This document shows positions 14,200 to 14,973 of a stretch of 14,973 bases of DNA, piece by piece (positions within the stretch are counted from its first letter, which is position 1; each line of letters starts with the position of its first letter). The stretch is from Monoglobus sp964442605 (GTDB taxonomy: Bacteria > Bacillota > Clostridia > Monoglobales > Monoglobaceae): the NCBI GenBank assembly GCA_964442605.1, contig CAYTZR010000042.1, positions 1 through 14,973 on the forward strand, given 5' to 3'. Under the pieces are notes generated by a model, which did no database searches, had not been told where the DNA came from, and was given only the letters and a program-made list of their open reading frames with translations. Made by a program: the position numbers and the translations under genes.

Positions 14200-14320
14200 G
14201 TACTCGGGGTTCACGCTTCGAGTACAATTCCTTAAAATCCGTCTGAGGGCGCTCGCAATAACGCTTCACGATGCTTACGCATCGAACTATTGCCTGCGGC
14301 GCATGGGAGTTCGATTCTCC
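14200..14320 (+). other. Structured non-coding region after the endolysin
   Basis: Three foldable units follow the endolysin stop. GTACTCG/CGAGTAC spans 14200-14225. A long rod follows: GCGC (14249-14252) with GCGC (14299-14302), GCAATA with TATTGC (14255-14260/14288-14293) and CGATGC with GCATCG (14269-14274/14279-14284, loop TTAC). Last is a T-arm-like GGAG-TTCGATT-CTCC (14306-14320). No good SD-led gene lies here. It may be a structured RNA, a repeat, or the decayed 3' end of a phage transcript. Confidence 0.45.
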
Positions 14321-14334
14321 GCTTAATTACGCAA

Positions 14335-14376
14335 AAAAACACACTCCGATGAGTGTGCTTGAAGTGTGTTTTTGTT
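14335..14376 (+). terminator. Strong terminator with a competing hairpin
   Basis: AAAAACACACT (14335-14345) and AGTGTGTTTTT (14363-14373) form a perfect 11-bp stem running into the T-tract. An alternative perfect 7-bp hairpin, CACACTC-CGAT-GAGTGTG (14340-14357), uses the same left arm. It probably ends the endolysin transcript. Confidence 0.75.
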
Positions 14377-14476
14377 ATATTTGGTGGAGCAAATATGCTC
14401 AAAGGCGAACTTTTTGTTGAGGGCGGTATCTTTGGTATTATAATATTTTTGAAATAATCCTTATAACTAAATGATT
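14374..14476. other. Intergenic stretch without a supported gene
   Basis: Between the endolysin terminator and the sigma-like pseudogene there is only a 20-codon frame (14395-14457) and a small GAGCA/TGCTC hairpin. Nothing firmer is visible. Confidence 0.6.
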
Positions 14477-14885
14477 TTAAAGCCTTGCAAGGTTTTTCAA
14501 AGCTCTATCTATTGAGTATTTGACTGATATTACGCAATTCCTTCAAGTTTTTCAATATCAGTCAAGCTCATATTTTAAAAATATTGCGCATATATTCGCT
14601 TCACCTGCTTGTTCGGCAATTTGTTAATCGCAGCATACAGTTCTTCGTTTGATAACTTACGCTCGTAAATCTCCTGCGGGGACTTCGATACAAAAACAGC
14701 GTACTTTTCTATACCATCGCCCGTGTCAAGCGAGTAATAAGCCTTGTAATAGCGTATACGTTCATGTATGCATGTTCGGCGCGTTCGGCAGCCTGTATCT
14801 GCTCTGCCACTTCGTCCGATACCTCTATGTAGTAATCCTCCGTATAGTAGAGAGGATATAACTTCCGCAACTTTATAGTTTTCAT
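14477..14885 (-). pseudogene. Decayed sigma-70-like small regulator of a mobile element
   Basis: The remains of a roughly 130-residue protein of the sigma-70-like family common on Clostridia phages and conjugative elements. The N-terminal piece (MKTIKLRKLYPLYYTEDYYIEVSDEVAEQI...AEHAYM) starts at ATG 14885. Near 14765 the frame shifts and continues as RIRYYKAYYSLDTGDGIEKYAVFVSKSPQEIYERKLSNEELYAAINKLPNKQVKRIYAQYF, then reaches a stop at 14575. The same frame goes on past that stop as NMSLTDIEKLEGIA (the helix-turn-helix of region 4), meets a second stop, and a last piece, IDRALKNLARL, is found in another frame, ending at 14477. So at least two frameshifts and two stops are present. A sequencing error could explain one defect but not all. 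An SD-like GAAAGG lies about 12 bases before the ATG. Confidence 0.75.
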
Positions 14886-14973
14886 TTTTTTGTTCAACCT
14901 TTCTCAAATTTTTGTGAATTTTTGAAAGATTGAACGGCGGTGCGCGACTGTTATCTACAGCCTTTTGATAAAA

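Larger units (their letters stand above)
13214..14973. mobile_element. Probable prophage or mobile-element remnant beside tRNA-Lys
   Basis: Everything from the tRNA-Lys 3' end to the window edge is either phage-like or decayed: a CHAP endolysin, structured non-coding DNA with a terminator, and a frameshifted sigma-like gene of a type common on Clostridia phages and conjugative elements. No integrase, holin, structural gene or second att copy is seen. The element may continue to the right, or only scraps may remain. Confidence 0.45.

Noticed and set aside
14306..14320. tRNA T-arm-like sequence GGAG-TTCGATT-CTCC
   Set aside because: No acceptor, D- or anticodon arm and no CCA around it, so no tRNA or tmRNA gene is supported.
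14395..14457. 20-residue frame MLKGELFVEGGIFGIIIFLK with GGAG upstream, resembling a small hydrophobic toxin
   Set aside because: Too short to judge, SD spacing is tight, and no antitoxin RNA or clear promoter is seen; it may be chance in decayed DNA.
14575..14907. 110-codon minus-strand frame taken as an intact gene
   Set aside because: Only its second half resembles the sigma-like family; the N-terminal half of that family lies in another frame, so it is described as a pseudogene.

Overview
The window looks like chromosomal DNA of an anaerobic Gram-positive bacterium of class Clostridia, possibly an Oscillospirales-type gut organism. The evidence is an LPXTG surface protein with its sortase, a wall-synthesis cluster containing the mltG-trmR pair also adjacent in Bacillus, the VTC/DUF4956/CotH trio typical of Clostridia, strong Shine-Dalgarno (SD) sites and near-consensus vegetative promoters. 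The genus cannot be fixed from the sequence alone.

Layout. (1) Bases 1-226 hold a dense run of hairpins ending in a 96-base inverted-repeat element. (2) Bases 280-2149 (+) encode a pilin-like LPXTG protein and an overlapping sortase, richer in G+C than the rest. (3) Bases 2177-7177 (-) form one co-directional block, read from high to low coordinates: TagA/WecG glycosyltransferase, DJ-1 family protein, 5-formyltetrahydrofolate cyclo-ligase, MltG, TrmR and RodA. Several of these genes abut or overlap. Three of them (TagA-like, MltG, RodA) act on the cell envelope. (4) Bases 7318-10892 (+) are a VTC-domain polyphosphate polymerase, a DUF4956 membrane protein and a CotH-family kinase, preceded by an array of 11-bp-phased TTAA-rich repeats resembling a Pho-type response-regulator site. 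(5) Convergent to it is a PhoR/WalK-type sensor kinase with no response regulator in the window, separated by a bidirectional terminator. (6) Divergent tRNA-Leu(CAA) and tRNA-Lys(CTT) genes have near-perfect promoters. (7) Beyond tRNA-Lys lies an apparent phage-derived segment: a CHAP endolysin with a probable internal start, structured non-coding DNA, and a decayed small sigma-factor-like gene.

How the parts may work together. The surface protein and sortase are likely enzyme and substrate. The VTC/DUF4956/CotH cassette is the best candidate for a poorly described system: a polyphosphate-type polymerase, a membrane partner and a membrane-anchored kinase-like protein, perhaps phosphate-regulated. 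The endolysin and sigma-like pseudogene suggest a decayed prophage or mobile element next to a tRNA gene, a common integration target. Functional links beyond the gene families themselves are inference.
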